NCBI GenBank assembly: GCA_020848935.1 | Contig: JADLHF010000269.1 | Location: 1-54,247 of the forward strand | Direction of reading: 5' to 3' | Source: Acetobacteraceae bacterium | GTDB lineage: Bacteria > Pseudomonadota > Alphaproteobacteria > Acetobacterales > Acetobacteraceae | Length of the DNA stretch: 54,247 nucleotides | In this document: one piece after another, positions 42,513 to 50,989 of the stretch | Layout of the letters: each line of letters starts with the position of its first letter | How positions within the stretch are numbered: position 1 is the stretch's first letter | Translations under genes and position numbers: made by a program | The notes under the pieces: model-generated | Databases searched by the model: none | What the model was told of the DNA's origin: nothing | Seen by the model: only the letters and a program-made list of their open reading frames with translations

Positions 42513-45266
42513 ATGAGCGACCTGATGCGCACCCACCGTGCGCTGTGCAGTTCCTTCGTCAACGAGGAATTGTTCCGCCGCGCCTTCGGGGCCGGGCGGG
42601 CGAATATCGGCACCGTCGCGCGCTACCTCGCCACCCCGGTGGTCGAGCGGCCGATGCTGTCGTTCTATTTCGACGCGGCGTTCTACCGCGACACCTATCC
42701 CGACCTGGGCGACACCGCGATCGACCCGCTGCTGCATTTCATCGAGACCGGGGTGCTGGAGGAACGCTCGCCGCATCCGCTGGTGGACGTCAAATACATC
42801 CTGTCGCAGGATTCCGGCCTGCTGGGCAATCCGCCCCAGATCGAACTGCTGGTCGATCTGCTGGAATACGACCTGGCGATCCCGAGCCCCTATTTCGACC
42901 CCGCCTATTACCGCGCGGCCCTGGGCGAGGCGGCACCGGGCAACGCGTTGCTGCGCCATTTCCTGGCCGAGGGGCTGTGGGCGCGCGTCCAGCCCAACCC
43001 CTGGCTGGACCTGTTCTGGTACGCCGGCGAGCATCCGGAGCTGGGCCAGAACCCCTACGACGCCCTGCGCCATTTCGTCCAGCAGGGCGACGCCGAGGGC
43101 GCTGCCCCCAGCCCTGCCTTCGACGGCCGCCAGTACCTGCTGCGCAATCCCGACGTGGCGGAGGCCGGCATGCCGCCGTTGCGCCACTTCATCACCCAGG
43201 GCCGCGAGGAGGGCCGCGCCGCCACCCCGCGATTGGCCGCCGCCCCGCAGCACCGCACCGCCCCACCCGAGGAGGTCGGCCTGCCGCTGGCGGTCGCGCC
43301 CGCCGAGGCCCTGGCCCGCGACGCCGAGATGCGCCGGCGCGTGGCGACGATGCGCCAGCAGCGCAAGGATGCCGTGACGGTGAGCCCGCCGTCGCGCCTG
43401 CGCTCGGCGACGCCGGTGGACGATATCGCCATCCTGGAGTTTCCGGCCGCGCCCAACCCGCGCGTGTCCATCCTGATCCCCGTCTACAACGAGCTTGATG
43501 TCACGGTGGAGTGCCTGCTGGCCCTGTTGCAGAGCATGCCCGAGGCCAGCTTCGAGGTGGTGGTGGCCGATGACTGCTCCACCGACCCGGAAGTGAAGCG
43601 GTTGGCCGACGTGCCGAACCTGGTCTATCGCCGCCAGGCGGTGAATGCCGGCTTCATCGGCAACTGCAACGACGCCTTCGCCGCCTGCCGTGGCGAGTAC
43701 GTGCTGCTGCTGAACAACGACACCCAGGTGATGCCGGGCGCCATCGACCTGTTGGTCGCCGCCATGGACGCCGATCCGGCCATCGGTGCGGCCGGGCCGA
43801 AGCTGATCTATCCCGACGGGCGGGTGCAGGAGGCCGGCTGCATCCTCAAGCCGAACGGCGAGTCCGGCATGGTCGGGCTGTTCGCCGACCCCGAGGAGGG
43901 CGGCTACTGCTATGACCGCGACGTGCCGTACTGCTCCGGCGCGGCCCTGCTGGTGCGCCGGGCGCTGGTGGGCGAGACGCTGTTCGACCCCGCCTTCAGG
44001 CCGGCCTATTGCGAGGACGCCGATCTCTGCCTGCGGCTGATCGACCGGGGCTACCGCATCCGCTTCGTGGCCGGCGCCGTGGTGTTGCACCACCTCAGCG
44101 TCTCGTCCAACCGCCAGTCGATCACCCGCAAGCTGCGCACCATCACCCGCAACCAGCAGACCCTGTCCGAGCGCTGGGGCGGGCTGCTGGGCCGGATGAA
44201 CCAGGTGCGCACGCTGGCCTTCTACCTGCCGCAGTTCCACCCTACGCCGGAGAACGACCTGTGGTGGGGGGCGGGCTTCACCGAATGGACCAATGTCACG
44301 AAAGCCCGCGCCAGCTACGCGGGCCAGTACCAGCCGCATCTGCCCGCCGATCTCGGCTTCTACGACCTGCGCACGCCCGACGCCCTGCGGCGCCAGGCCG
44401 AGCTGGCGGCGCGCTACGGAATCGATGGATTCTGCGTCTATTACTACAATTTCGGTGCCCGGCGGGTGCTGCACAAGCCGATCGAGGTGGTGCGCGCCAA
44501 CCCCGACATTCCGTTCAACTGGTGCCTGTGCTGGGCCAACGAGAACTGGACCAAGCACTGGGACGGCGGCACGCGGGAAATCCTGCTGGAGCAGAGCTAC
44601 GACGACGCCACCCTGGCCTCGATCATCGCCGATGTGGTGGAACAGGCGGCCGACCCGCGCTACCTGCGGGTGGATGGCAAGCCGCTGTTCCTGCTGTACC
44701 GGCCGCTGCTGCTGCCGGATTGCCGGGCCTTTGCCACCATGGCGCGGCGGGGTTTCGCCGCGGCCGGGTTCCCCGGCGTGCATCTGGTCTATGTCGAGAG
44801 CATGGAGGCGGTGGATGGCGGGGTGAGTCCGGCCGAGCTTGGCTTCGATGCCGCCGTCGAGTTCCCGCCGCAGGGCCGTGCCGCGCCGTCGGAGACGGAG
44901 ATCGAGCTGCTGAAGGAAGGCTGGGCCGGCGCGCGCTTCGACTATCCCGAGACGGTGCTGAACTTCCTGAAGCGCGATACCGTCGCCTATCCGCGCTATC
45001 CCGCCGTGTTCCCGTCCTGGGACAATACCGCCCGCCAGCCGCAGCGCGGCAACATCTTCGATGGCATCAGCCCCGAGGCGTTCCGCGTGTATGTGGAGGA
45101 GAAGATCGAGGAGGTGCGCGCCTTCCACATGGGCGACGAGCGGCTGCTGTTCGTCAATGCCTGGAACGAATGGGCCGAGGGCACGCATCTGGAACCCGAC
45201 ATCGCCTATGGCCATCGCTGGCTGGAAGCCCTGCGCGACGCCGTGGCCGCCAAGCGGTGGGCGTGA
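42513..45266 (+). CDS. Large glycosyltransferase: repeat domain, GT2 domain, WbsX-like domain
   Basis: 917 residues. Residues about 47-245 hold repeats of the form FDAAFYRDTYPDL...HFIETGVLEERSP. A GT2 domain spans about 316-530 (VSILIPVYNELDVT, VVVADDCSTD, LLNNDTQV, CEDADLCLRL). From about 565 a WbsX-type domain (related to GH99-like folds) has LAFYLPQFHPTPENDLWWG, GFTEWTNV, WANENWTKHWDG and FVNAWNEWAEGTHLEPD. This fusion is known in O-antigen and capsule loci. It likely extends or modifies the surface glycan in the cytoplasm. Confidence 0.9.
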   Translation: MSDLMRTHRALCSSFVNEELFRRAFGAGRANIGTVARYLATPVVERPMLSFYFDAAFYRDTYPDLGDTAIDPLLHFIETGVLEERSPHPLVDVKYILSQDSGLLGNPPQIELLVDLLEYDLAIPSPYFDPAYYRAALGEAAPGNALLRHFLAEGLWARVQPNPWLDLFWYAGEHPELGQNPYDALRHFVQQGDAEGAAPSPAFDGRQYLLRNPDVAEAGMPPLRHFITQGREEGRAATPRLAAAPQHRTAPPEEVGLPLAVAPAEALARDAEMRRRVATMRQQRKDAVTVSPPSRLRSATPVDDIAILEFPAAPNPRVSILIPVYNELDVTVECLLALLQSMPEASFEVVVADDCSTDPEVKRLADVPNLVYRRQAVNAGFIGNCNDAFAACRGEYVLLLNNDTQVMPGAIDLLVAAMDADPAIGAAGPKLIYPDGRVQEAGCILKPNGESGMVGLFADPEEGGYCYDRDVPYCSGAALLVRRALVGETLFDPAFRPAYCEDADLCLRLIDRGYRIRFVAGAVVLHHLSVSSNRQSITRKLRTITRNQQTLSERWGGLLGRMNQVRTLAFYLPQFHPTPENDLWWGAGFTEWTNVTKARASYAGQYQPHLPADLGFYDLRTPDALRRQAELAARYGIDGFCVYYYNFGARRVLHKPIEVVRANPDIPFNWCLCWANENWTKHWDGGTREILLEQSYDDATLASIIADVVEQAADPRYLRVDGKPLFLLYRPLLLPDCRAFATMARRGFAAAGFPGVHLVYVESMEAVDGGVSPAELGFDAAVEFPPQGRAAPSETEIELLKEGWAGARFDYPETVLNFLKRDTVAYPRYPAVFPSWDNTARQPQRGNIFDGISPEAFRVYVEEKIEEVRAFHMGDERLLFVNAWNEWAEGTHLEPDIAYGHRWLEALRDAVAAKRWA

Positions 45267-45268
45267 CC

Positions 45269-46468
45269 ATGGCCGGTCCCATCATCGACGACGTCGAGGT
45301 CACCATCGTCGGCCACCCCTGGGCGCCGATCGGCATGGGCGAGCAGATGCGCAGCCACATCATGGCCGGGCGCGCCATGATGCTGAACCAGAACGTCTAT
45401 GACGTGTTCCGCTATGCCCGGCGCACCGACCCCGCCCATGGCCAGATCCTGGACGGGCTGGAGGTGGAGGTGCTGCCCGGCGGCATCCGCATCTTCCACA
45501 TCAACGGCGACGAGGTGGAGCCGGTGATCGCGGCGATCGCGGCGCGCGGCGGCAGCTTCGAGGATGGCTACAACATCATCGTCCCGGCCTGGGAACTGCC
45601 GACCTATCCGCCGGTCTGGGCCGACAAGCTGCGGCGCTTCGACGAGGTCTGGGCGCTGTCCCACTTCATCGAAGGCAGCCTGCGCAATTCCGGGGTGGCA
45701 AGCCACTTCACCGGCCAGGCGGTGGAACCGCTGCCGGGGCCGCTGCTGCCGCGGCGGCATTTCGGCATCCGCGAGTCGGCGTTCGTGTTCCTGACCTTCT
45801 TCGACATCTCCAGCTATGCCTCGCGGAAGAACCCGTTCGCCGTGGTGGAGCTGTTCGAGCGGCTGCGCGCCGATCTGCCGTACCACGACATGCAACTGGT
45901 GCTGAAGGCCAAGAACGGCGAGCGCGGGGCGGAGGAATGGGCCGCGGGGCTGGCGCCGAACTCGCAGATCCAGGTGATCGCCGCGCCGCTGGACACGCTG
46001 GGCGTGCGCAGCCTGATCAATGCCTGCGACTGCCTGGTCTCGCTGCATCGCGCCGAGGGGTTCGGGCGCGGCCCCGGCGAGGCGATGGCGCTGGGGCGGC
46101 TGGCGCTGGCCACCGGCTGGTCGGGCAATGTCGATTTCATGACGGCGGAGAATTCGCTGCTGGTGGAGCACGACATGATCCCGCTGGCAGCGGACGAGTA
46201 TCCGCACTGGCAGGGCCAGTCCTGGGCCGATCCGCGCGTGGACCATGCCTTCGCGCTGGCCCGTCCCCTGCTCGACGATCCCACCCGCGGCGCTGCCCGC
46301 GCCCGGCGTGGCCAGGGCGACGTTCTGCGCAGCCACGGCAACCGCGCCGTCGGCCTGCGCATCCTCACCCGCCTGCAAGCCATTCTTGAGGAATCGCCCC
46401 GGTTCAACCCCGCCCTGGCCCCACCGGCTTCCGCCAAGGCGAAATCCAAGAAAAAAGGAAAAGCCTGA
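45269..46468 (+). CDS. Family 4-like glycosyltransferase
   Basis: 399 residues from MAGPIIDDVEVTIVGHPWAPIGMGEQMRSH, 2 nt after the previous stop. Shows GT-B features: YNIIVPAWELPTYPPVWADKLRRFDEVWALSHF and, near the C-terminus, HRAEGFGRGPGEAMALGRLALATGWSGN, which is the nucleotide-sugar site of family 4. The C-terminus is a Lys-rich tail (KAKSKKKGKA). Part of the surface-sugar locus; donor unknown. Confidence 0.88.
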   Translation: MAGPIIDDVEVTIVGHPWAPIGMGEQMRSHIMAGRAMMLNQNVYDVFRYARRTDPAHGQILDGLEVEVLPGGIRIFHINGDEVEPVIAAIAARGGSFEDGYNIIVPAWELPTYPPVWADKLRRFDEVWALSHFIEGSLRNSGVASHFTGQAVEPLPGPLLPRRHFGIRESAFVFLTFFDISSYASRKNPFAVVELFERLRADLPYHDMQLVLKAKNGERGAEEWAAGLAPNSQIQVIAAPLDTLGVRSLINACDCLVSLHRAEGFGRGPGEAMALGRLALATGWSGNVDFMTAENSLLVEHDMIPLAADEYPHWQGQSWADPRVDHAFALARPLLDDPTRGAARARRGQGDVLRSHGNRAVGLRILTRLQAILEESPRFNPALAPPASAKAKSKKKGKA

Positions 46469-46660
46469 CCCAATTGGCGCCGGTGTGAAGGGTGACCAGA
46501 CCGGATCGCCAACGCGCCATCCAAGTCATCCTCACCACCCCCCTGCCACGAGGCTGTGCGACGCCGCAGCCGCACGTGCCCCGCCGATCCGGCGTGAGAT
46601 TGCCAAGCCCCCGCCATCCGGGGCACCCTGCTCCGCGCAACCCGCAAGCCGGAGCCCGCA

Positions 46661-48754
46661 ATGCCCGACACCGTTCCACCCCAGCTGCGGTCATCGGCCT
46701 GCCCGCACGACTGCCCCTCCACCTGCGCGCTGGAAGTGGAGGTCCATGGCGGCACCCGCATCGGCACGCTGCGCGGGGCGGAGGCCAACAGCTACACCGC
46801 CGGCGTGATCTGTTCCAAGGTCGCCCGCTACGCCGAGCGCATCCACCACCCGGACCGCATGACCCATCCGCTGCTGCGCACGGGACCCAGGGGCAGCGGC
46901 CAGTTCCGCCGCATCGGCTGGGACGAGGCGCTGGACCGCGCCGCCGAGGCGTTCCTGGACACCACGCGCCGCCATGGGGCGGAAAGCGTCTGGCCCTATT
47001 ACTACGCGGGGACCATGGGCCTGGTGCAGCGCGACGGCATCAACCGGCTGCGCCACGAGCTCGGCTATTCGCGCCAGATCAACACCATCTGCACCCGCAC
47101 CTGCATCAGCGGCTGGACGGCCGGGGTGGGCCGCGTCGCCGGGCCGGACCCGCGCGAAATGGCGGTGGCCGACCTGGTCGTGATGTGGGGCGGCAACCCG
47201 GTGAACACCCAGGTCAACGTGATGACGCATATCACCCGGGCGCGGAAGGAGCGCGGCGCGAAGCTGGTGGTCATCGACCCCTATCGCACCGGCACCGCCA
47301 AGGTCGCCGACCTGCACCTTTCGGTCCGCCCCGGCACCGATGCCGCACTGGCCTGTGCGGTGATGCATATCGCGTTCCGCGACGGCCATGCCGACCGGGC
47401 CTACATGGAGCGGTACGCCGACGATCCGGCGGCACTGGAGTCCCACGTGGCCGCGCGCACTCCGCAATGGGCCGCCGCCATCACCGGCCTGACGGTCGAG
47501 GAGATCGAGGGTTTTGCGAAGCTGTATTGCCAAACCCCGCGCGCCTATATCCGCACCGGCTACGGCTTCACGCGCAGCCGCAACGGGTCGGCCGCGCTGC
47601 ATGCCGTCACCTGCCTGCCCACCGTCACCGGCAAATGGGCGCACGAGGGCGGCGGCGCCTTCTGGAGCAACCGCGCCATCTACCACTGGGACAAGACCCT
47701 GATCGAGGGGCTCGACATGGTGGACACACGCGTGCGCGAGCTGGACATGAGCCGCATCGGCGCCGTGCTCACCGGCGACCGCCGCGACCTCGGCGCTGGC
47801 CCGACGGTCAACGCCATGCTGATCCAGAACACCAACCCGGTCACCGTCGCGCCGGATTCCAACAAGGTGCGGCGGGGATTCCTGCGCGACGACCTGTTCA
47901 CGGTCGTCCATGAGCAGTTCATGACCGAGACCGCGCGCCTTGCCGACCTGGTGCTGCCGGCGACGATGTTCATGGAACACGACGACCTGTACCAGGCCGG
48001 CGGCCACGGCCATATCCAGATCGGCCCCAAGCTGGTCGCGCCGCCGGGTGAGTGCCGCAGCAACCATGAGGTGCTGCAGGGCCTCGCGGGCCGCCTGGGC
48101 GCCACCCACCGCGCCTATGCCATGACCGCGCGCGAAATCCTCGACGAAACCCTGCGCGTCTCCGGCTGGCCCGATGCCGATGCCGTGGAGCGCAACCGGT
48201 GGCACGATGCGCAGCCGGATTTTGCGGCCTCGCATTTCGTCAACGGCTTCGGCCATGCCGACGGCAAGTTCCACTTCCGTGCCGACTGGGCGGCGATCGG
48301 CGCCAATCACGCGGCCATGTCGTCGCTGCCGGATCATATCGAAGTGATCGACGCCGCGACGGACGAGCGCCCGTTCCGCCTCGTCGCCGCCCCCGCCCGC
48401 GGCTTCCTCAACTCCACCTTCACCGAAACCCCCGGCGCCCGCCGGCGGGAGGTCCGCCCCACCCTGCTGGTCCATCCCGCCGATGCCGCCCGGCTCGGCA
48501 TTGCCGACGGCAGCCCGGTGCGGCTCGGCAACGCCCGCGGCGAGGTGGTGCTGCATGCCGCGATCGCCGAGGGCGCCCAGCCCGGCGTGATCGTCGCCGA
48601 AAGCACCTGGCCGCATGCCGACCACATCGGCGGCGTCGGCATCAACGCCCTGACCTCCGACGAGCCTGCGTTGCCGGCTGGCGGCGCGGTGTTCCACGAT
48701 ACCGCCGTGTGGCTGCGCGCCGAGGCCGCGACCCTTCAGATCGCCGCGGAATGA
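46661..48754 (+). CDS. Molybdopterin-dependent oxidoreductase, catalytic subunit
   Basis: 697 residues, no Tat signal, so cytoplasmic. An N-terminal [4Fe-4S] site is Cys14, Cys18, Cys22 and Cys51 (CPHDCPSTC...ICSK). The DMSO-reductase fold follows with ICTRTCISGW (Cys144/Cys148 near the metal-ligand position), VVMWGGNPVNTQ, and the molybdopterin-dinucleotide-binding domain VHPADAARLGIADGSPVRL near 600. Substrate unknown; formate-dehydrogenase/nitrate-reductase-like. No separate electron-transfer subunit is adjacent. The stop overlaps the SDR start. Confidence 0.93.
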   Translation: MPDTVPPQLRSSACPHDCPSTCALEVEVHGGTRIGTLRGAEANSYTAGVICSKVARYAERIHHPDRMTHPLLRTGPRGSGQFRRIGWDEALDRAAEAFLDTTRRHGAESVWPYYYAGTMGLVQRDGINRLRHELGYSRQINTICTRTCISGWTAGVGRVAGPDPREMAVADLVVMWGGNPVNTQVNVMTHITRARKERGAKLVVIDPYRTGTAKVADLHLSVRPGTDAALACAVMHIAFRDGHADRAYMERYADDPAALESHVAARTPQWAAAITGLTVEEIEGFAKLYCQTPRAYIRTGYGFTRSRNGSAALHAVTCLPTVTGKWAHEGGGAFWSNRAIYHWDKTLIEGLDMVDTRVRELDMSRIGAVLTGDRRDLGAGPTVNAMLIQNTNPVTVAPDSNKVRRGFLRDDLFTVVHEQFMTETARLADLVLPATMFMEHDDLYQAGGHGHIQIGPKLVAPPGECRSNHEVLQGLAGRLGATHRAYAMTAREILDETLRVSGWPDADAVERNRWHDAQPDFAASHFVNGFGHADGKFHFRADWAAIGANHAAMSSLPDHIEVIDAATDERPFRLVAAPARGFLNSTFTETPGARRREVRPTLLVHPADAARLGIADGSPVRLGNARGEVVLHAAIAEGAQPGVIVAESTWPHADHIGGVGINALTSDEPALPAGGAVFHDTAVWLRAEAATLQIAAE

Positions 48755-49491
48755 CCCGCGTCGTCCTGGTCACCGGGGCCGCCACCGGGGTTGGCGCGGC
48801 CACCCTGCGCCGCTTGGCCGCACCCGGCGTATCCCTGCTCGCCCATACCCGCAAGAACGCCGATGCCCTTGCGGCCGTTGCCGCCGAAGCCCGCGCGCGG
48901 GGGGCCGAGGTGGAGGAAGCCCTCGGTGACCTCGCCAGCCCTGCCACGGCCGCCGCCCTGGTTGGGGCCGCGATCGGCCGTTTCGGCCGGCTGGACGCTG
49001 TCATCGCCAATGCCGGCTTCGCCGACCGCACGCCGGCCGCCGAGCTGACCGACGAGATCTTCGACCGCTCGATCCAGGCGATGCAGTCCGGCTTCCTGCG
49101 CCTGGCCCGCGCCGCGCTGCCGCATCTGCGCCGAGGCGCGGACCCGCGCATCGTCGCCGTCAGCAGCTTCGTGGCCCACACCTACCGCCTCGATTTTCCG
49201 GCCTTTCCCGCCTCCGCCGCAGCCAAGGCCGGGCTTGAAGCGTTGGTCAAGGCGCTTGCGATCGAGTTCGCGCCCGCCATCACCGTCAACGCCGTGGCGC
49301 CCGGTTTTGTCCGCAAGGATGCCGGCACGCATGTTGCCTTCAGTCCGGTGACGGATCGCGCGAAGTGGATCCCGCTGGGCCGCATCGCCGAGCCGGACGA
49401 TATCGCCGCCGCCATCGCCTTCCTCGCGTCCCGCGATGCCAGCTACATCACCGGGCAGGTGCTGCATGTCGATGGGGGGTTGGTGATGTAG
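48751..49491 (+). CDS. Short-chain dehydrogenase/reductase lacking catalytic Tyr
   Basis: 246 residues, overlapping the oxidoreductase gene by ATGA. Cofactor motif VTGAATGVGAA and IANAGFAD are intact, Ser138/139 (VAVSSF) and Lys159 are present, and NAVAPGFV and GQVLHVDGG are standard. At the position of the catalytic Tyr in the YxxxK motif there is Ser155 (SAAAK). The Ser codon is TCC, one base from TAC. The enzyme may be inactive or altered. Followed directly by a repeat doublet. Confidence 0.88.
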   Translation: MTRVVLVTGAATGVGAATLRRLAAPGVSLLAHTRKNADALAAVAAEARARGAEVEEALGDLASPATAAALVGAAIGRFGRLDAVIANAGFADRTPAAELTDEIFDRSIQAMQSGFLRLARAALPHLRRGADPRIVAVSSFVAHTYRLDFPAFPASAAAKAGLEALVKALAIEFAPAITVNAVAPGFVRKDAGTHVAFSPVTDRAKWIPLGRIAEPDDIAAAIAFLASRDASYITGQVLHVDGGLVM

Positions 49492-49610
49492 GAAGGAAGG
49501 CGTTCTTTTTTGAAAAAAAGAACCAAAAAACTTTCATTCATTATAGAACTCTTATGAATAGAAAGTCTTTTTGCTTCTTTTTCTTCAGAAAAAGAAGGCC
49601 TTTCTTGCTT
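49490..49610. repeat. Inverted-repeat doublet, copy 6 (A hairpin then B hairpin)
   Basis: The clearest complete example. The outer arm AAGGAAGGC begins at the SDR stop. A hairpin at 49502-49523 (GTTCTTTTT, loop TGAA, AAAAAGAAC), inner arm CAAAAAACTTTCATTCAT, nine-base loop region, inner arm ATGAATAGAAAGTC, T-run, B hairpin 49574-49597, outer arm GCCTTTCTT. All three stems (outer, inner and both unit hairpins) are good. The gap separates convergent genes. Confidence 0.95.
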
Positions 49611-49617
49611 CTGCCTG

Positions 49618-50469
49618 TCAGTCCGGCAGCGCCCGCATCCACGCCAGCACGGCATCGGCCACCGCTTGCGGCTGTTCGGGGAACAGGGCATGGCTGGCAT
49701 TCCCGATCACCTTCGTCTGCACGCGCGGGCCGAATTCGGCGCGCAGTTCGTCCCATTTTTCGCGTGGCTTGAACGGGTCCAGCGCCGGGATCAGTTCCAG
49801 CAGCGGGGCAGCGCCGGCGTGCCACCAATCGGCCTGTGCCACGCCCTGTTTCTCGCGGCAGTCGATCTGCATGCGCTGGGTGGCCGGGTGCCAGCCGTGC
49901 AGCCAGGGGGTGGGGTCGTGGCCGGGGGCGAAGAAGCCCAGGCGCAGGGCGGCCAGTCGTTCGGCGACCGGCGAGTCCGGGTTGCCGGCGCGGCGCGGGG
50001 TGGCGGCGATCTCGGGCGCGTACTGGCGCGCGGCGGCGGCGGCCAGCACCACGCCGCGCACCAGGGCGGGGTGGTCGACGGCGGTCATGCGGGCGACGAA
50101 ATGGCCGAAGGCGTGGCCCAGGATCACCGCCCGGCCGCCGCCCTCGGCATGGATCACGGCGGCAATGTCGGCGGCCAGGTCGTGCAGGCTGACGCCCTCC
50201 ATCGGGCCGGAGGAGCCGCCGATGCCGCGCGGCTGCGGGCGCAGGACGGTGAGCCCGGCCGCAGCCATCATCGCGGCGACCATGTCGAAATCCTCGTAGC
50301 CGTCGCGGCCGAGCGAGGGGAGCATGACCAGGGCGGGGCCGGTGCCCTCGATGACGGTTTCGATCACCGCGGACCCGGCGGGGACCAGGACGCGGCGGCG
50401 GACGAGGTCGTCGAGCCCGCTGCGCAATGGCGCATTGGTGCGGGGCGGGACGCCGGGGGATTTCATCAT
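49618..50469 (-). CDS. Alpha/beta hydrolase-fold protein without nucleophile Ser
   Basis: 283 residues from MMKSPGVPPR (a second Met is adjacent). ALVMLPSLGRDGYEDFD and RPQPRGIGGSSGPM are typical of the fold. The nucleophile elbow reads LGHAFGHFVAR, so Ala120 stands where Ser is expected in GxSxG. NASHALFPEQP supplies the His. A catalytically altered or binding-type member; GHAFGN-like elbows occur in some relatives by my recollection. Convergent with the SDR gene across a repeat doublet. Confidence 0.8.
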   Translation of the reverse strand: MMKSPGVPPRTNAPLRSGLDDLVRRRVLVPAGSAVIETVIEGTGPALVMLPSLGRDGYEDFDMVAAMMAAAGLTVLRPQPRGIGGSSGPMEGVSLHDLAADIAAVIHAEGGGRAVILGHAFGHFVARMTAVDHPALVRGVVLAAAAARQYAPEIAATPRRAGNPDSPVAERLAALRLGFFAPGHDPTPWLHGWHPATQRMQIDCREKQGVAQADWWHAGAAPLLELIPALDPFKPREKWDELRAEFGPRVQTKVIGNASHALFPEQPQAVADAVLAWMRALPD

Positions 50470-50652
50470 GAGCGGAACAGCCCTGGTGTGCTGCGCTTCC
50501 TGATGCAAGGCGGCGCGGCGGGTGGCGCGGATTTCGATACCGCCAGGCTAGATACCTGACGGGGTCGCGCCAAGGAAAATTTTCAAGACTTGTGGGGGTG
50601 GGTTTTCCCGCGTGGCGGGCGAGGTGCATGATGGAGGACGGAGGGCTGGCGG

Positions 50653-50985
50653 ATGGTGGATGGGGCGGGGTTGCGGGCGGCGCTGGCGCGATTGCTGCCG
50701 GCGGGGGCGAGCCGGTTCCGGTCGTTCACAGTGGGCGACGCGACGGGACGGCTGCGGATCGGCACGCTGTGCACCGATGCCGGATGGTATGCCGAGGTCT
50801 CCAACTTCGTGGCGCCGGCGCAGGGCGGGCGGGCCGATTACTGCGCGGCGTGGGCGGGGTGCGAGGGGATCTGGCGGTTCAACTGCGAGGTGGACCTGTT
50901 CTACAGCGATATCGAGCAGACGATGGCAGGGAGCCGGCGGGCGGCCGAGGCGGCGCTGGCGGCGGCGGGCGGGTCGGCGGGATAG
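50653..50985 (+). CDS. Unrecognised 110-residue protein ahead of an orphan PhnC
   Basis: Starts ATG 7 nt after GGAGGG. No signal peptide. Core is [25 protein letters not shown], then [30 protein letters not shown], with three Cys. I recognise no family. Its stop is 4 nt from the phnC-like start, so the two are likely co-translated. Confidence 0.6.
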   Translation: MVDGAGLRAALARLLPAGASRFRSFTVGDATGRLRIGTLCTDAGWYAEVSNFVAPAQGGRADYCAAWAGCEGIWRFNCEVDLFYSDIEQTMAGSRRAAEAALAAAGGSAG

Positions 50986-50989
50986 CGGC

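Noticed and set aside
42147..45215. Open frame of over 1000 codons on the minus strand opposite the large glycosyltransferase
   Set aside because: His/Arg/Gly-rich composition with no motifs; it is the antisense shadow of a GC-rich gene with clear GT2 and WbsX motifs. The same applies to long antisense frames over leuS, chvG, pckA and the molybdoenzyme.
46469..46660. Gap before the molybdoenzyme as a possible riboswitch (molybdenum cofactor type)
   Set aside because: I could not find the conserved Moco-riboswitch helices; the 192-nt gap shows no clear structure or gene.
49502..49523. Repeat hairpins as ordinary intrinsic terminators
   Set aside because: Stems are AT-rich and, in the outward direction, the T-run precedes the hairpin instead of following it. 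The doublet also occurs inside an operon.
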